Of a stretch of 64,000 nucleotides of DNA, positions 51,756-62,339 are shown in pieces; within the stretch, counting starts at the first letter, position 1, and every line of letters begins with the position of its first letter. The DNA is from Geoglobus ahangari. Lineage in GTDB: Archaea; Halobacteriota; Archaeoglobi; Archaeoglobales; Archaeoglobaceae. The notes beneath the pieces were generated by a model. It saw nothing but the letters and a program-made list of their open reading frames with translations. It made no database searches and had not been told where the DNA came from. Location of the stretch: assembly GCF_001006045.1 (NCBI RefSeq), contig NZ_CP011267.1, forward strand, positions 1,364,001 through 1,428,000, read 5' to 3'. Made by a program: the position numbers and the translations under genes.

Positions 51756-52210
51756 GCAGGAAGTACAGGGTGGCTGTTGGAGGCACCTTCGAACCTCTGC
51801 ACGAGGGACACAAGAGGCTAATCGACAAGGCAATTGAGCTCGGTGGAAGGGATGTCACAATCGGAGTTACCAGCGACAGAATGGCGAGGCAGAGGATAAG
51901 GAGCGTTTTGCCGTTCGTGATAAGGGCCGAGAACGTCAAGTGGTACGTGAGGAGGAAGTACGGCTTCGAGCCCTATGTGGTGGAGATAACAACCCCCTAT
52001 GGAAAAACCCTCGATTACGACTTCGAATACCTCGTCGTGAGTCCCGAGACCTACGAGATGGCCAAGAGAATTAACGAAAAGAGGAGAGAGATGGGCAAGA
52101 AGGAGATAAAGATCGTCAGGGTCGACTTCGTGCTTGCCGACGACAACGAGCCGATCTCAGCGACGAGGATAAAGAAGGGGCTTATAGACAGATACGGAAG
52201 AATTATTTAG
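51752..52210 (+). CDS. coaD: Phosphopantetheine adenylyltransferase, archaeal type
   Basis: 152 residues. Nucleotidyltransferase motif [19 protein letters not shown] (HxGH) and ISATRIKKG near the end. It transfers AMP to 4'-phosphopantetheine in coenzyme A synthesis. The ATGA overlap with gatB shows coupling, though the functions differ. Typical archaeal PPAT length. Confidence 0.94.
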   Translation: MSRKYRVAVGGTFEPLHEGHKRLIDKAIELGGRDVTIGVTSDRMARQRIRSVLPFVIRAENVKWYVRRKYGFEPYVVEITTPYGKTLDYDFEYLVVSPETYEMAKRINEKRREMGKKEIKIVRVDFVLADDNEPISATRIKKGLIDRYGRII

Positions 52211-52244
52211 AAAGGTTTTTGTATTTTCTCAACCTGCACTTGCC

Positions 52245-53213
52245 ATGGAGTTTCGCGTTTTCAGAGAGCACTTCGAGTTTTTCAACCCCGTCACAAAGAA
52301 GAATGAGAGGGTCGAGATTGAGGTGAGAGAGGATCCGCTCACCGGAAAGACCTCGAGGGTTATTGTCAAGCCCCTCCCGCTCTCCAAGGAGCCGGAGCTT
52401 CCGGACTTCAGCAGAGAGTGGTGCCCCTTCTGCGATGACAACGTCTACAGGGTTGGTGCGAGGGATCTGGCAATCGCCAGCGGTGAGCTTTTGGAGAGGG
52501 GAGAGGCTATCCTGATGGCCAACATCTCCCCCTACGCAGAAACCTCGCTGGTCATAAGGCTCAGCAAAGCCCACTACATTCCAATCGACCAGTTCACTCC
52601 GGAGATGCTATATGATGCCTTCGCTCTTGCAAGGGACTACCTCGCGAGGAAAGGCTGCGAGTTCGCGAGCGTGACGATGAACTACCTGAAGCCAGCGGGG
52701 AGCAGCGTCACGCACCCGCACGTTCAGGTTCTCTCCTCTCGGAGGCTGATGGACTATCAGGAGAGGATGGTAGCCTCGGCCGAAAGGCACTGGAGGGAAA
52801 AAGGGAGGAGCTTCTGGGATGACTTCTGGGAAAGCACAGAGGAGCTTAGGGTAGCAGAGGGATCATGGAGGTGGTTTGTGCCATTTGCCCCGAGGGGGTT
52901 CGAGCACGTCAGCGCTTACCTGCATGCGGGCTTTGGGGATATGGATGGGGAGCTGATGGAACTCGCTGAAGGTGTGGTTAGGGTGCTGAGGTTCTACCAC
53001 TCCCTCGGCTTCAACTCATTCAACTTCGGCCTGTTTGCACCCATGGAGGGCAGAGATGACATGCCGGCTGTGTTCGACATGGTGGCGAGGAGCGTCATGG
53101 ACAGGTACTACTGGAACGATGTCTTCGCGATAACGAAGCTTTACGACGAGGCTTACACGAACAGGAAGCCAGAAGAGACTGCAAAAGAAATAAAAGAGTT
53201 CTTTAACGCTTAG
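52245..53213 (+). CDS. Galactose-1-phosphate uridylyltransferase-like protein
   Basis: 322 residues in the HIT-superfamily GalT fold. Zinc pair EWCPFCDDNVYR near residue 65 and the nucleotidyl-His motif SSVTHPHVQVLSS near residue 155, then FAPRGFEHVSAYL and FNFGLFAPMEGRDD. GalT-like proteins transfer a nucleotidyl group between sugar phosphates; in archaea members act on various sugar 1-phosphates. No sugar gene is adjacent, so substrate is open. Convergent overlap of four bases with the following gene. Confidence 0.83.
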   Translation: MEFRVFREHFEFFNPVTKKNERVEIEVREDPLTGKTSRVIVKPLPLSKEPELPDFSREWCPFCDDNVYRVGARDLAIASGELLERGEAILMANISPYAETSLVIRLSKAHYIPIDQFTPEMLYDAFALARDYLARKGCEFASVTMNYLKPAGSSVTHPHVQVLSSRRLMDYQERMVASAERHWREKGRSFWDDFWESTEELRVAEGSWRWFVPFAPRGFEHVSAYLHAGFGDMDGELMELAEGVVRVLRFYHSLGFNSFNFGLFAPMEGRDDMPAVFDMVARSVMDRYYWNDVFAITKLYDEAYTNRKPEETAKEIKEFFNA

Positions 53214-53518
53214 ACCTTCCCTTTCAGCTCCTCTATTAGCTTCTCTATGTCCTCAAGCTCCCTGAACTCCCACTCCTTTTCGCCAACTCCGGCGAGGGCC
53301 CAGAGGAGTCTTGCAGTCACGGCCATCAGCTTGCCCGCGTACCCCGGGCTGTGGGGGAGTAGGTAGGATGCGAGGTCGCCAAGCTTCTCGATCGTCTCCT
53401 TGTCCAGCTCGTTGATCTTCTCACTCGCTGTGCCAAGCAGGGAAATGCCATTTCCGAGTATCCTCTCTCTCATGGCGTAATACTTCGCAGCCTCGCTCGT
53501 TATCCTGTGAACACCCAT
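53210..53518 (-). CDS. Hypothetical helical protein
   Basis: 102 residues from ATG 53518, four bases after GAGGTGAT. Almost all helical: RITSEAAKYYAMRERILGNG, EKINELDKETIEKLGDLASY, MAVTARLLWALAGV and an acidic/basic C-terminal helix. No family recognised; cytoplasmic. Confidence 0.6.
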   Translation of the reverse strand: MGVHRITSEAAKYYAMRERILGNGISLLGTASEKINELDKETIEKLGDLASYLLPHSPGYAGKLMAVTARLLWALAGVGEKEWEFRELEDIEKLIEELKGKV

Positions 53519-53653
53519 CTTTATCACCTCAATAATACTCTGTGAGTTCTCGTATTTATTATTTCTGCTTTTTTATGAATTTTTACCAAAAAATTGGTTT
53601 CGCGAAGGCTGGTTTAGAAAAATGCTGAAAACGGAAAAAATAGTAAAATTTTA

Positions 53654-55099
53654 TTAAATGTCCAGATACTTCATGTACTCCCAGGGCGTGATGTAGAGGC
53701 AGTACTGGTTCCACTCGTCGATCTTGATCTCCATAAACGCGTCGAAGATGTGGCTTCCGAGCACGTCCTGAATGACCTCGTCTGTGGCGAGGTGGTCGAT
53801 CGCATCTCTGAGGGTAGTGGGCAGCTCTCCGATTCCGAGCTCCCTCTTCTTGCTCTCGCTCAGCTCGTAGACGTCCTCCATTATCGGGTCTCCGGGCTCT
53901 ATCTTCTTCTTGATTCCGTCGAGACCGGCGGCAATCATTGCTGAGAGCGAGAGGTACGGGTTGGTGCTCGGGTCAACTCCTCTGTACTCGAGTCTGATCG
54001 CAGATGGCTTCCTGTGGTACATCGGAACTCTTATGAGGGCGCTCCTGTTCCTCGGGCTCCAGCAGATGTATATCGGAGCCTCGAAGCCCGGCACGAGCCT
54101 CTTGTAGCTGTTCACGGTCGGGGCGCAGAGGGCCGTCAAAGCCTTGGCGTGCTCGAGGAGACCACCGATGTAGTACCTCGCCTTCTGGCTGAGCATGTAC
54201 TCGTCATCCGGATCGGCAAAGATGTTCTTGCCCTTGAACGGCTCGCCCTCCCAGAGGCTCTGGTGGACGTGCATTCCGCTTGCGTTGTCGAGGTAGAGCG
54301 GCTTCGGCATGAATGTGGCGATCATGCCGTACATTGCTGCGAGGTTCTTGGCGGCGAACTTGTAGTAGTAGAACGCGTCACCAACGTCGACCAGCGTCTT
54401 GGGCTCGAAGTCAAGCTCCACCTGACCTGCGGTTGCAACCTCGTGGTGGTGGTACTCCACCATCACTCCGAAGGACTCAAGTATCTCGACAAGTTCGTTT
54501 CTGTAGGCCACAGTTGTGTCCTCGGGTGGAGGCCTGAAGTAGCCCTCCTTCGGTCTTATCAGCAGACCACCGGGTGTCATTTCTGGGCTCTCCGGCATCA
54601 CCCTCGGCGGGCCCCAGCTGTCCCCTGCACCTCCGTTGGGGGAGACCCAGAGGTCGTAAACGAGGTTAGTGGGATCAACATTCTCGAACAGGAAGAACTC
54701 TATCTCAGGCCCGAAGATTGCGGAAAGGCCCTGATCAGCGAGCTTCTTCTCGACCCTCTTTGCCACATAGCCTCTCGGATCAACGTCGCTCTGCTCCCTG
54801 CCCCACGCCTCGTAAACGTCTCCAAACATTATCGCGGTCTTCTGAACCGGATCGGTCTCCCATGGCACGATTCTGAGGGTCGAGACGTCCGGCATCCAGA
54901 CCATGTCGCTCTCGTTTATGGACTTGAACCCCCTGATTGACGATCCGTCGAATCCAATTCCCTCAAAAGCGCTTCCCTCAATGAACTTCCTCGCGGGGAT
55001 GCTGAACGTCTGCATGTATCCCCTAACATCCGTAAAAGCGCACAGAACCTGCTTTATCTCATTCTCCTGCAGGAATTTTTTGGCCTGCTCAACGTCCAT
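53654..55099 (-). CDS. glnA: Glutamine synthetase, type I
   Basis: 481 residues from ATG 55099, after AGGTGGTG. It makes glutamine from glutamate and ammonia. Conserved blocks: GFDGSSIRGFKSINESDM, FGPEIEFFLFENV, YHHHEVATAGQVELDFEP, NASGMHVHQSLW, and RSALIRVPMYHRKPSAIRLE (ATP/glutamate region). No clear NLYDLP adenylylation motif is seen, consistent with GS I-alpha. TATA-like TTTATATAAC upstream (about 55141-55150). Confidence 0.96.
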   Translation of the reverse strand: MDVEQAKKFLQENEIKQVLCAFTDVRGYMQTFSIPARKFIEGSAFEGIGFDGSSIRGFKSINESDMVWMPDVSTLRIVPWETDPVQKTAIMFGDVYEAWGREQSDVDPRGYVAKRVEKKLADQGLSAIFGPEIEFFLFENVDPTNLVYDLWVSPNGGAGDSWGPPRVMPESPEMTPGGLLIRPKEGYFRPPPEDTTVAYRNELVEILESFGVMVEYHHHEVATAGQVELDFEPKTLVDVGDAFYYYKFAAKNLAAMYGMIATFMPKPLYLDNASGMHVHQSLWEGEPFKGKNIFADPDDEYMLSQKARYYIGGLLEHAKALTALCAPTVNSYKRLVPGFEAPIYICWSPRNRSALIRVPMYHRKPSAIRLEYRGVDPSTNPYLSLSAMIAAGLDGIKKKIEPGDPIMEDVYELSESKKRELGIGELPTTLRDAIDHLATDEVIQDVLGSHIFDAFMEIKIDEWNQYCLYITPWEYMKYLDI

Positions 55100-55108
55100 C
55101 CACACCAC

Positions 55109-55412
55109 CTGAAGATTTTTTAACGTTCCTCCCTAAACGGTTATATAAATTTTTCTGATATTTGTGTGTTGGTTAAAGATTTTTAATAGCACTTCCGGTG
55201 TGCAGGACGCACTCGACTCCGGTCGCCCTAGCTGGAGTCTCAGGCCGCAACTGATGATGAACTCCTTGGCGATTCATACAATCCTCGGAATGAACTGAAC
55301 ATATTTTCTGCAACCTGCAGCCTCCTCTCGAACATAACGCAATTCGAATTGCTGTGTAAATTAACAGTTTGTCAGTAGGAAGGGATATATAATCACACAG
55401 CATAGTATTTAG
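55109..55412. other. Intergenic region between glnA and the copper operon
   Basis: Contains the glnA promoter at its left side and the TATA (GATATATAAT, near 55386) of the SHOCT gene at its right. In between are short hairpins such as GCAC-TTCCG-GTGTGC, and GACTCC...GGAGTC, and an isolated ATGATGA followed by CTGA, but no complete RNA gene that I can support. No open frame of note. Confidence 0.4.
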
Positions 55413-55739
55413 ATGGAAGCGTATCACATGTGGCCATTCGGCTTCGGATTTTTCGGATTCAGCATGGTGTTCTGGTGGGTGCTCTGGATAATTGTGGCGT
55501 ACCTCGTGTATCAGGACGCCGAGAAAAGGGGGATGAACGGTCTGCTCTGGTTCATACTCGTCCTGATACCCATGGCCGGAATCATCTTTCTGCTCGTCTA
55601 TCTGGCAATAAGAGATCAGCACAGGGCTGAAGAGAAAGGAGAGCGGAGCAAGGCTCTTGAGATTCTGAAGGAAAGGTATGCGAAGGGCGAGATTACGAAA
55701 GAGGAGTTTGAGAGGATGAAGAGCGAGCTTGAGGAGTAG
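55413..55739 (+). CDS. SHOCT-domain membrane protein
   Basis: 108 residues. Two hydrophobic helices ([15 protein letters not shown] and [23 protein letters not shown]) followed by a charged linker and a C-terminal SHOCT domain ([23 protein letters not shown]). SHOCT proteins are short membrane-linked proteins often next to metal transport genes. It precedes copB by eight bases, so it probably belongs to the copper export operon. A TATA box 27 bases upstream suggests a leaderless start. Confidence 0.75.
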   Translation: MEAYHMWPFGFGFFGFSMVFWWVLWIIVAYLVYQDAEKRGMNGLLWFILVLIPMAGIIFLLVYLAIRDQHRAEEKGERSKALEILKERYAKGEITKEEFERMKSELEE

Positions 55740-55746
55740 ATGCCCC

Positions 55747-57801
55747 ATGAAGGAGCATGAGGGGCATGCAGAGCACGAAAAGCACGAGATGACATCCGTA
55801 GATCATCACGGGCATGACACGCCTGCCGGAGAGCATGGAGCCGAGCACAGCAAGGAGAAGGGGCATGCTCACGACCACCACCGGCACATGATGGAGGACT
55901 TCAAGAGGAGGTTTTACGTATCACTCCTGCTCACAATCCCGATCCTCCTGCTCTCCCCCCTGATACAGTCCCTGCTTGGAATCACAGTTGCCTTTCCAGG
56001 GGACGACCTTGTACTCTTTGCCCTCTCGTCCATCGTGTACTTCTACGGAGGGTATCCGTTTTTCAAGGGGTTCATTGAAGAGAACCGGCAGAGAAGGCCG
56101 GGGATGATGACCCTTATAGCCGTCGCCATCTCTGCGGCCTACATCTACAGCAGCGCGGTCGTTTTCGGGCTCAAGGGGAAGTACTTCTTCTGGGAGCTTG
56201 CCACCCTGATCGACATCATGCTTCTCGGCCATTACATAGAGATGAAGTCTGTCCTCGGAGCTTCAAGAGCACTTGAGGAGCTGGTCAAGATAATGCCCTC
56301 CACCGCACACCTGATGAAGGGTGGTGAGGTCGAGGATGTTCCGGTGGAGAGTCTCAATCCGGGAGACAGGGTTCTCGTGAAGCCGGGAGAGAAGATTCCG
56401 GTTGATGGGGTTGTTGTGAAGGGGCAGAGCTACGTGGATGAGTCGATGCTCACCGGAGAAAGCAAGCCTGTCCTCAAAAAGGAGGGGGATGAGGTCATAG
56501 GCGGCTCGATAAACATGGAAGGGTCTCTCATCGTTGAGGTTAGAAAGACCGGAAAGGAAACCTACCTCAGCCAGATTATCGAGCTTGTGAGACAGGCTCA
56601 GGAGAGCAAGTCGAGAACTCAGGACCTCGCAAACAGGGCTGCGTTTTACCTCACCATCATCGCCCTCAGTGCCGGAGCGGTGACGTTCCTCGCGTGGATA
56701 ACTCTCGGCAAGGATCTGGCATTCGCGGTGGAAAGGGCAGTCACGGTCATGGTCATCTCCTGCCCTCACGCTCTGGGGCTTGCGGTGCCTTTAGTTGTGG
56801 CAGTCTCGACATCCCTCGCTGCGAAGAACGGCCTCCTAATAAGGGACAGGCAGGCGTTTGAAAGGACGAAGGACGTTCAGGCCGTGGTGTTCGACAAGAC
56901 CGGCACACTCACTGAGGGGAAGTTCGGCGTTACAGACGTGGTTGCCGTAAATGGAGACACTGACGAGGTTCTGAGAATTGCGGCAAGCATTGAAACACTC
57001 TCCGAGCACCCAATCGCGAGGAGCATAGTTGAGGAGGCTGAGAGGAGGGGGCTGGAGCTCGAAAAGGTGGATGACTTCAGGGCAGTTCCGGGCAAGGGCG
57101 TTGAGGCGAGAATTGGCGGAGTGCTGTACAGAATCGTCAGCCCCGGGCATCTGAGGGAAATGGGTCTTGAGGAGATTGACGAAGCAAGAAGGCTGGCTGA
57201 GCAGGGCAAGACTGTTGTGTTCCTTGTAAGAGAAAACGAGATGCTGGGCGCAATAGCTCTCGCAGATATCGTCAAGCAGGAGTCCAAAGAGGCAATAGCA
57301 AACCTGAAGAGGATGGGGATAAGGTGCATGATGCTGACCGGCGACAACAGGCTCGTTGCGAAATGGGTTTCAGAGGAACTCGGACTGGACGAGTTTTTCG
57401 CAGAGGTGCTGCCGCATGAAAAGGCCGAGATAATAAAGAAGGTGCAGGAGAGGTACGTGACTGCCATGGTGGGGGACGGCATAAACGACGCCCCTGCTTT
57501 AGCTCAGGCCGATGTGGGAATAGCGATTGGTGCAGGGACTGATGTTGCGATAGAAACGGCAGACATAATTCTCGTCAGAAGCGATCCGAGGGATGTTGTG
57601 AGGATCATCGAGCTGTCCAGAAAAACCTACAGGAAGATGATACAGAACCTCCTGTGGGCCACGGGCTATAACGGTGTAGCCATACCCCTCGCAGCGGGAG
57701 TTGCATACGGATTTGGAATCCTCCTGACTCCGGCAATAGGTGCAGCGCTGATGTCTCTGAGCACAGTCATAGTGGCGATAAATGCAAGGCTGCTGAAGTA
57801 A
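55747..57801 (+). CDS. copB: Copper-exporting P1B-type ATPase CopB
   Basis: 684 residues from ATG 55747, after GAGGAG. A His-rich cytoplasmic N-terminus ([20 protein letters not shown]) binds metal. The CPH motif [12 protein letters not shown] in the sixth helix is the P1B-3 signature, DKTGT ([13 protein letters not shown]) the phosphorylation site, SEHPIARS the HP motif, [14 protein letters not shown] the hinge. It exports copper (Cu2+ or Cu+) and matches A. fulgidus CopB. Followed by copA 80 bases later. Confidence 0.94.
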   Translation: MKEHEGHAEHEKHEMTSVDHHGHDTPAGEHGAEHSKEKGHAHDHHRHMMEDFKRRFYVSLLLTIPILLLSPLIQSLLGITVAFPGDDLVLFALSSIVYFYGGYPFFKGFIEENRQRRPGMMTLIAVAISAAYIYSSAVVFGLKGKYFFWELATLIDIMLLGHYIEMKSVLGASRALEELVKIMPSTAHLMKGGEVEDVPVESLNPGDRVLVKPGEKIPVDGVVVKGQSYVDESMLTGESKPVLKKEGDEVIGGSINMEGSLIVEVRKTGKETYLSQIIELVRQAQESKSRTQDLANRAAFYLTIIALSAGAVTFLAWITLGKDLAFAVERAVTVMVISCPHALGLAVPLVVAVSTSLAAKNGLLIRDRQAFERTKDVQAVVFDKTGTLTEGKFGVTDVVAVNGDTDEVLRIAASIETLSEHPIARSIVEEAERRGLELEKVDDFRAVPGKGVEARIGGVLYRIVSPGHLREMGLEEIDEARRLAEQGKTVVFLVRENEMLGAIALADIVKQESKEAIANLKRMGIRCMMLTGDNRLVAKWVSEELGLDEFFAEVLPHEKAEIIKKVQERYVTAMVGDGINDAPALAQADVGIAIGAGTDVAIETADIILVRSDPRDVVRIIELSRKTYRKMIQNLLWATGYNGVAIPLAAGVAYGFGILLTPAIGAALMSLSTVIVAINARLLK

Positions 57802-57881
57802 CATCATGGCATTTTTCTTTTCTGATTTTTAACATCTTGTTCTTAGTTACCCTTTTATCTTTCCCGGTCGGACTTAACATT

Positions 57882-60323
57882 GTGAAGGAAAAACAGGCCA
57901 AGTTGAAAATTGGTGGAATGACGTGTGCATCTTGTGCGAGGAATGTGGAACTCGCGGTCTCCCAGTTAGAGGGTGTCAAAAAGGCGAGTGTGAATCTCGC
58001 AACTGAAACCCTCCATCTTGAGTTTGACCCTGAGCTGGTCAGGATTGAGGATGTGAGAAAAGCTGTTGAGGAGATCGGATACAGTGTTCCCGAGAACGAG
58101 ACTACTGTGAACGTAAAAATTGGCGGAATGACCTGCGCGTCATGTGCCAAGGCCATAGAAACGGCAGTTGGAGGCCTTCCCGGAGTTAAGTCGGTCAGCG
58201 TAAATCTCGCGACTGAAACTGCGAGGATAACGTACGTTCCAGACATTACAGGACTTGATGAAATCAGGAAGGCTGTGGAGGAAATCGGGTACAGGTACTT
58301 GGGTGTAGGGGGCGAGAAGTCTGAAAAAGATGGGGCGGAGGAGTCGGCTGTAGGGGAGATGAAAAAGAAGCTCCTTGCCGCTGCAGCAGTGGGCTCGGTG
58401 CTGCTTTTCCTTCAGTACGGGGGATACATGGGTGTTCCAGAGATCCCATACAACAGCCTGATTCAGTTTGCCCTCGCGACGCCTGTGATGATCTACTCGG
58501 GCAGGAGCATGTTCTCCTCTGCTCTTCGGGCTCTGAGGCACAGGATGCTCAACATGGACGTGATGTACTCGATGGGTGTTGGGTCCGCTTACGTAGCAAG
58601 CGTCCTGTCAACAATAGGGCTCCTTCCCGAGGACTATCTTTTCTATGAGACTGCAGTTCTGCTTCTCGCTTTCCTGCTGCTTGGCAGAACTCTCGAAGCG
58701 ATAGCCAAGGGAAGGACGAGCGAGGCGATAAAGAAGCTGATCGGGTTGCAGGCGAAGACGGCCATTGTTGTCCGAGATGGCAGGGAGATCGAGGTTCCTG
58801 TGGAGGAAGTGAGAGTTGGAGACATCGTCATAGTGAAGCCGGGAGAGAAGATTCCGGTTGATGGGGTCGTTGTGGAGGGGCAGAGCTACGTGGATGAGTC
58901 GATGATTACCGGAGAACCGATTCCAGCACTGAAAAAGAAGGGCGATGAGGTGGTTGGAGCGACCATAAACAAAAATGGCGTGCTGAAAATCAAAGCCACG
59001 AGAGTTGGCAGCGACACGCTGCTTGCCCAGATAATCAGACTGGTTGAGGAGGCGATGGGAAGCAGACCTCCGATTCAGAAGCTGGCAGACAAGATTGTCG
59101 CGTACTTCATACCTGTGGTGCTGACAATAGCGGTAACCTCGTTCATCTACTGGTACTTCATAGCGGGCGTACCGGAAATCTTCGCATTCACCACTCTTGT
59201 CGCCGTGCTTGTGATAGCCTGCCCCTGTGCTTTTGGACTTGCGACACCTACAGCTCTGACTGTTGGAATGGGCAAGGGTGCTGAGCTTGGAATACTCATC
59301 AAGAACGGAGAGGCACTTGAGATAGCGAGAAGAGTAACGACCGTCGTTTTCGACAAAACCGGAACGCTGACGAAGGGCAAGCCGGAGGTTACGGACATCA
59401 TCGCTTTCGAGGGCGATGAGATGGAGGTGCTGAGGGTTGCGGCGATAGCAGAGAAGAGGAGCGAGCACCCTCTGGCTGAAGCGATAGTCCGGAAAGCAGA
59501 GGAAGCAGGAATGTCTGTTGAAGAACCGGAGAAATTTGAGGTTATTACCGGAAAGGGAGTTATTGCTTCGGTGAACGGAGAGAAAATACTGGTTGGAAGC
59601 AGAAAGCTTATGGCGGAAAATGGAATGGAAGTGAGCAGAGAGGTTGAGGACACCCTTCAGAGACTTGAGAGCGAGGCGAAGACTGCCATACTTGTGTCCC
59701 ACAACGGCAGAATTATCGGTGCGGTAGGCATCGCAGATAACATAAAGCCGTCTGCGAAGGAAGCCATAGAGGAGCTTCACAGAATCGGCAAGAAGGTTGC
59801 GATGATAACGGGAGATAACAGGAGGACTGCCGAGGCGATTGCCAGAAGGCTTGGAATAGATGAGGTTCTTGCTGAAGTTCTTCCCCACCAGAAGGCTGAG
59901 GAGGTTAAGAGGCTTCAGGAGAATGGTGAAGTGGTTGCGTTCGTCGGAGATGGCATAAACGATGCCCCAGCTTTAGCCCAGGCAGACCTTGGCATAGCGA
60001 TTGGAAGTGGAACTGATGTTGCAATAGAGAGTGGAGAGATCGTGCTCATGAGGGATGATCTGCGGGATGTTGTTGCTGCAATACAACTGAGCGAAAAGAC
60101 GCTGAGCAAGATAAAGCAGAACCTGTTCTGGGCAATGATCTACAACACCATACTGATTCCGGTGGCTGCTGGAGCACTTTATCCGGTGTTCGGCATAGTC
60201 TTCAGGCCAGAATGGGCTGGTCTGGCAATGGCGATGAGCAGTGTGAGCGTTGTAACAAACTCGCTGCTGATGAAGAACTACGTTCCACCAGCCTCATCTA
60301 TTTCAGGAAAGCTCAAAAATTGA
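57882..60323 (+). CDS. copA: Copper-exporting P1B-type ATPase CopA
   Basis: 813 residues from GTG 57882, about 25 bases after TTTTATCT, a leaderless start; an earlier in-frame TTG (57837) would give a hydrophobic tail with no homology. Two N-terminal heavy-metal domains, each with GMTCASC (residues about 12-18 and 79-85), the CPC motif [34 protein letters not shown] and [17 protein letters not shown]. CopA exports Cu+. It resembles the A. fulgidus enzyme, which carries one metal domain at each end; here both are at the front. Confidence 0.95.
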   Translation: MKEKQAKLKIGGMTCASCARNVELAVSQLEGVKKASVNLATETLHLEFDPELVRIEDVRKAVEEIGYSVPENETTVNVKIGGMTCASCAKAIETAVGGLPGVKSVSVNLATETARITYVPDITGLDEIRKAVEEIGYRYLGVGGEKSEKDGAEESAVGEMKKKLLAAAAVGSVLLFLQYGGYMGVPEIPYNSLIQFALATPVMIYSGRSMFSSALRALRHRMLNMDVMYSMGVGSAYVASVLSTIGLLPEDYLFYETAVLLLAFLLLGRTLEAIAKGRTSEAIKKLIGLQAKTAIVVRDGREIEVPVEEVRVGDIVIVKPGEKIPVDGVVVEGQSYVDESMITGEPIPALKKKGDEVVGATINKNGVLKIKATRVGSDTLLAQIIRLVEEAMGSRPPIQKLADKIVAYFIPVVLTIAVTSFIYWYFIAGVPEIFAFTTLVAVLVIACPCAFGLATPTALTVGMGKGAELGILIKNGEALEIARRVTTVVFDKTGTLTKGKPEVTDIIAFEGDEMEVLRVAAIAEKRSEHPLAEAIVRKAEEAGMSVEEPEKFEVITGKGVIASVNGEKILVGSRKLMAENGMEVSREVEDTLQRLESEAKTAILVSHNGRIIGAVGIADNIKPSAKEAIEELHRIGKKVAMITGDNRRTAEAIARRLGIDEVLAEVLPHQKAEEVKRLQENGEVVAFVGDGINDAPALAQADLGIAIGSGTDVAIESGEIVLMRDDLRDVVAAIQLSEKTLSKIKQNLFWAMIYNTILIPVAAGALYPVFGIVFRPEWAGLAMAMSSVSVVTNSLLMKNYVPPASSISGKLKN

Positions 60324-60344
60324 AGAATTGAATTTTTGGCCTGT

Positions 60345-61598
60345 TCAATCTCTCCTCGTGGCGAACAGCACCACTGCTCCAAGTGCTCCGAGAATTCCAA
60401 CTGCTACAGGTGGGAACTCAGGGATTGACGTGCTGACCCACTTCTTGATGGCCTTTGCCCTGTATACGCTGCCGTTCTCAGAATACTTGGCCACGATCAC
60501 GTCCGTTCCGCTACCACCGCTGCCGGTGTAGCTGAAGGTCGCCTGACCGCTGGCGTTTGTTACGGCACTCTCTGACTCACCCGCGTTGGGGCCGGATATA
60601 ACCTCGAAGTCGACCGTAACTCCCGAGAGGGGTGATCCATCCTTCTGCACGGTCACAGTTACCGTGTGCGTGTCTCCAACCGTGTTCGTTGCAGTTGCCG
60701 GGTCTATGCTGATCGTTATGACAGGCTTGGAGACCGTTATCTCTCCAAACACGGCCAGACCAAACAGGCTGGAACCTCCCTGTCCCGTATCTATGATTGT
60801 CTCAGCGTTTCCGGTTGAGATGTTGAACTTGACAAACTTTCCGTTTGAGAAGTCGCCGCTCCAGAAGGACTTTCCGTCTGGATCGAGGTTAAGCGCAAAC
60901 CACGAGTTGAAACCCGTCAGATCATAGATCTGAACAATTGCCCCGCTCGAGTTCAGTCTCTTCACATTCTCACTGTCTGCCACCAGAACTCCCCCTCCCG
61001 GAAGGATTCTCAGGGCGTACAGTGTACCGTAGCTGCTTACAACTGTCCAGTCAGAGAGCTGAGTATCGTTGCACACGTCGTACCTCATTATCTTCCTTCC
61101 CTCGCTCGTGTAAAACATCGTGCACTGATCTGAGGCGAGATCTATCCAGTCACTCCCCCTGGACTCGGGAGCAACGTCGTAACTGTCCGTCTGCACTCCG
61201 CTCGAGTTGAACTTGCGGATGTCATAGTCTCCACCTGCATGTCCGACGTAGAAGTTGCCAGAGGCGTCGAACACCACCGATTCCGGCTGGGTTCCGGTCG
61301 AAATTGTGCTCAGAACCGTTCCGGTATCTCTCTGCACCTTTACAACCTCAGCTTTCGAAAAACAGGTTACGTACAGGTTTCCGTCCGAGTCAAAGGCCAT
61401 TCCAGTTACGTACTGATATCCACAGACGTCGTACGTGGCTTTCAGCGTTCCATTTGGCGCGTAATGCATTACCTTCCCTCCGTACACTCCGGCAAATACG
61501 TCTCCATACTCAAAATCTGCTGCCGAAACGCCACTTACAAGCGCTGCTAGGCTTACAACAGCCACTAACAATATTTTTTTCACGTTCACAATGTCCAC
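60345..61598 (-). CDS. Secreted PEF-CTERM protein with NHL-like beta-propeller
   Basis: 417 residues from GTG 61598, with alternative GTG starts at 61589 and 61583. Signal peptide ILLVAVVSLAALVSGVSAA. About residues 30-300 carry NHL-like repeats (MAFDSDGNLYVTCFSKAEVV, VVFDASGNFYVGHAGGDYD), a beta propeller. An Ig-like/invasin-type domain follows (VTVTVQKDGSPLSGVTVDFE). The C-terminus SIPEF, hydrophobic helix and ATRRD is a PEF-CTERM anchor for archaeosortase. Cell-surface location is expected; ligand unknown. Confidence 0.82.
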   Translation of the reverse strand: MDIVNVKKILLVAVVSLAALVSGVSAADFEYGDVFAGVYGGKVMHYAPNGTLKATYDVCGYQYVTGMAFDSDGNLYVTCFSKAEVVKVQRDTGTVLSTISTGTQPESVVFDASGNFYVGHAGGDYDIRKFNSSGVQTDSYDVAPESRGSDWIDLASDQCTMFYTSEGRKIMRYDVCNDTQLSDWTVVSSYGTLYALRILPGGGVLVADSENVKRLNSSGAIVQIYDLTGFNSWFALNLDPDGKSFWSGDFSNGKFVKFNISTGNAETIIDTGQGGSSLFGLAVFGEITVSKPVITISIDPATATNTVGDTHTVTVTVQKDGSPLSGVTVDFEVISGPNAGESESAVTNASGQATFSYTGSGGSGTDVIVAKYSENGSVYRAKAIKKWVSTSIPEFPPVAVGILGALGAVVLFATRRD

Positions 61599-61880
61599 CG
61601 TTTTAATTGGTCTATGTTATTTATTTCTACTACTATATTAAATTTTTCACAATAGATTATTAATACATGTTTATTAATTTTGTTTAAAAGAAAAAGCTTC
61701 ACGAACTTTACGGCACATCAGATACGGAGATATGGTGGCTGCAGCATTTCCTGCTATCTCCACACTCAACATCTTCATGCAGTCCAGAATTGCAGGTTCA
61801 CAGTTAATATACCACAAATTTCATAAACCCTTTCCAACGGAAAATGTGTGAACTCCCGCACATCTCACTCGTTGGTGTGG
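61599..61880. other. AT-rich intergenic region before tRNA
   Basis: About 280 bases without a supported gene. It holds the promoter of the minus-strand PEF-CTERM gene (TATTAAATTTTTC, near 61635-61650) and, at the right, a TATA-like TTCATAAAC for the tRNA. Nothing else is recognisable. Confidence 0.4.
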
Positions 61881-61955
61881 GGGCCCGTAGCTTAGCCAGG
61901 TCAGAGCGCCCGGCTCATAACCGGGCGGTCGAGGGTTCAAATCCCTCCGGGCCCA
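61881..61955 (+). tRNA. tRNA with anticodon CAU, probably Ile2
   Basis: Acceptor GGGCCCG pairs with CGGGCCC, discriminator A. Anticodon stem CCCGG/CCGGG encloses CTCATAA (CAT). T arm GAGGG-TTCAAAT-CCCTC. The body with GGGCCCGTAGCT matches archaeal tRNA-Ile2, in which the C of CAU is converted to agmatidine to read AUA; it differs from the elongator Met tRNA in this window. No intron or encoded CCA. Confidence 0.88.
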
Positions 61956-62092
61956 TTTTTGAAAAGCCAGAAGTTGCGCCCCCTCGTTTTGTAGATCTCG
62001 TTTGCTTTTCCTTTCGCGTTCTATTTGTAGCATCCATCATACAGTAAACTATATATATGATTAGCGGCGTTAACTAATATTGGTGATTAATC

Positions 62093-62320
62093 ATGAAGGT
62101 GTTCCTGACTCTGTGGGGCGTCATTTTCGTGGCCCTGTCGGGAATAAACATGGCAATTCTGTCCTACGCCTACGGCGGCTTCCCGGATCCGGTGGTTCAC
62201 ATCAGGGTCATCGGGCTGACTATAATCGCCTCGTTCGCCTTTGCGGGGATCATTGGAGCCATAGCGGGAGTAACCGGAAACATGTCGCTCAGCAGCCCGA
62301 AGAAAAGGGATACTATTTGA
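62093..62320 (+). CDS. Small membrane protein
   Basis: 75 residues. Two hydrophobic helices (FLTLWGVIFVALSGINMAIL and IGLTIIASFAFAGIIGAIAG) connected by a short polar loop (AYGGFPDPVVHIR), with a polar C-terminus. A TATA (TATATATGATTAG, about 62050-62060) lies roughly 35 bases upstream. No family recognised. Confidence 0.65.
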   Translation: MKVFLTLWGVIFVALSGINMAILSYAYGGFPDPVVHIRVIGLTIIASFAFAGIIGAIAGVTGNMSLSSPKKRDTI

Positions 62321-62339
62321 TCAACCAAATTTTTGTTTT
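62321..62339. terminator. T/A-rich shared end of two convergent genes
   Basis: The 19 bases between the two stops are ATCAACC, AAA and long T runs (TTTTTG, TTTTTT). This fits oligo-T termination on the plus strand. Confidence 0.35.

Noticed and set aside
55250-55297. Possible C/D box small RNA: ATGATGA followed about 34 bases later by CTGA
   Set aside because: No convincing D' and C' boxes or flanking terminal stem; the motif is short enough to arise by chance.
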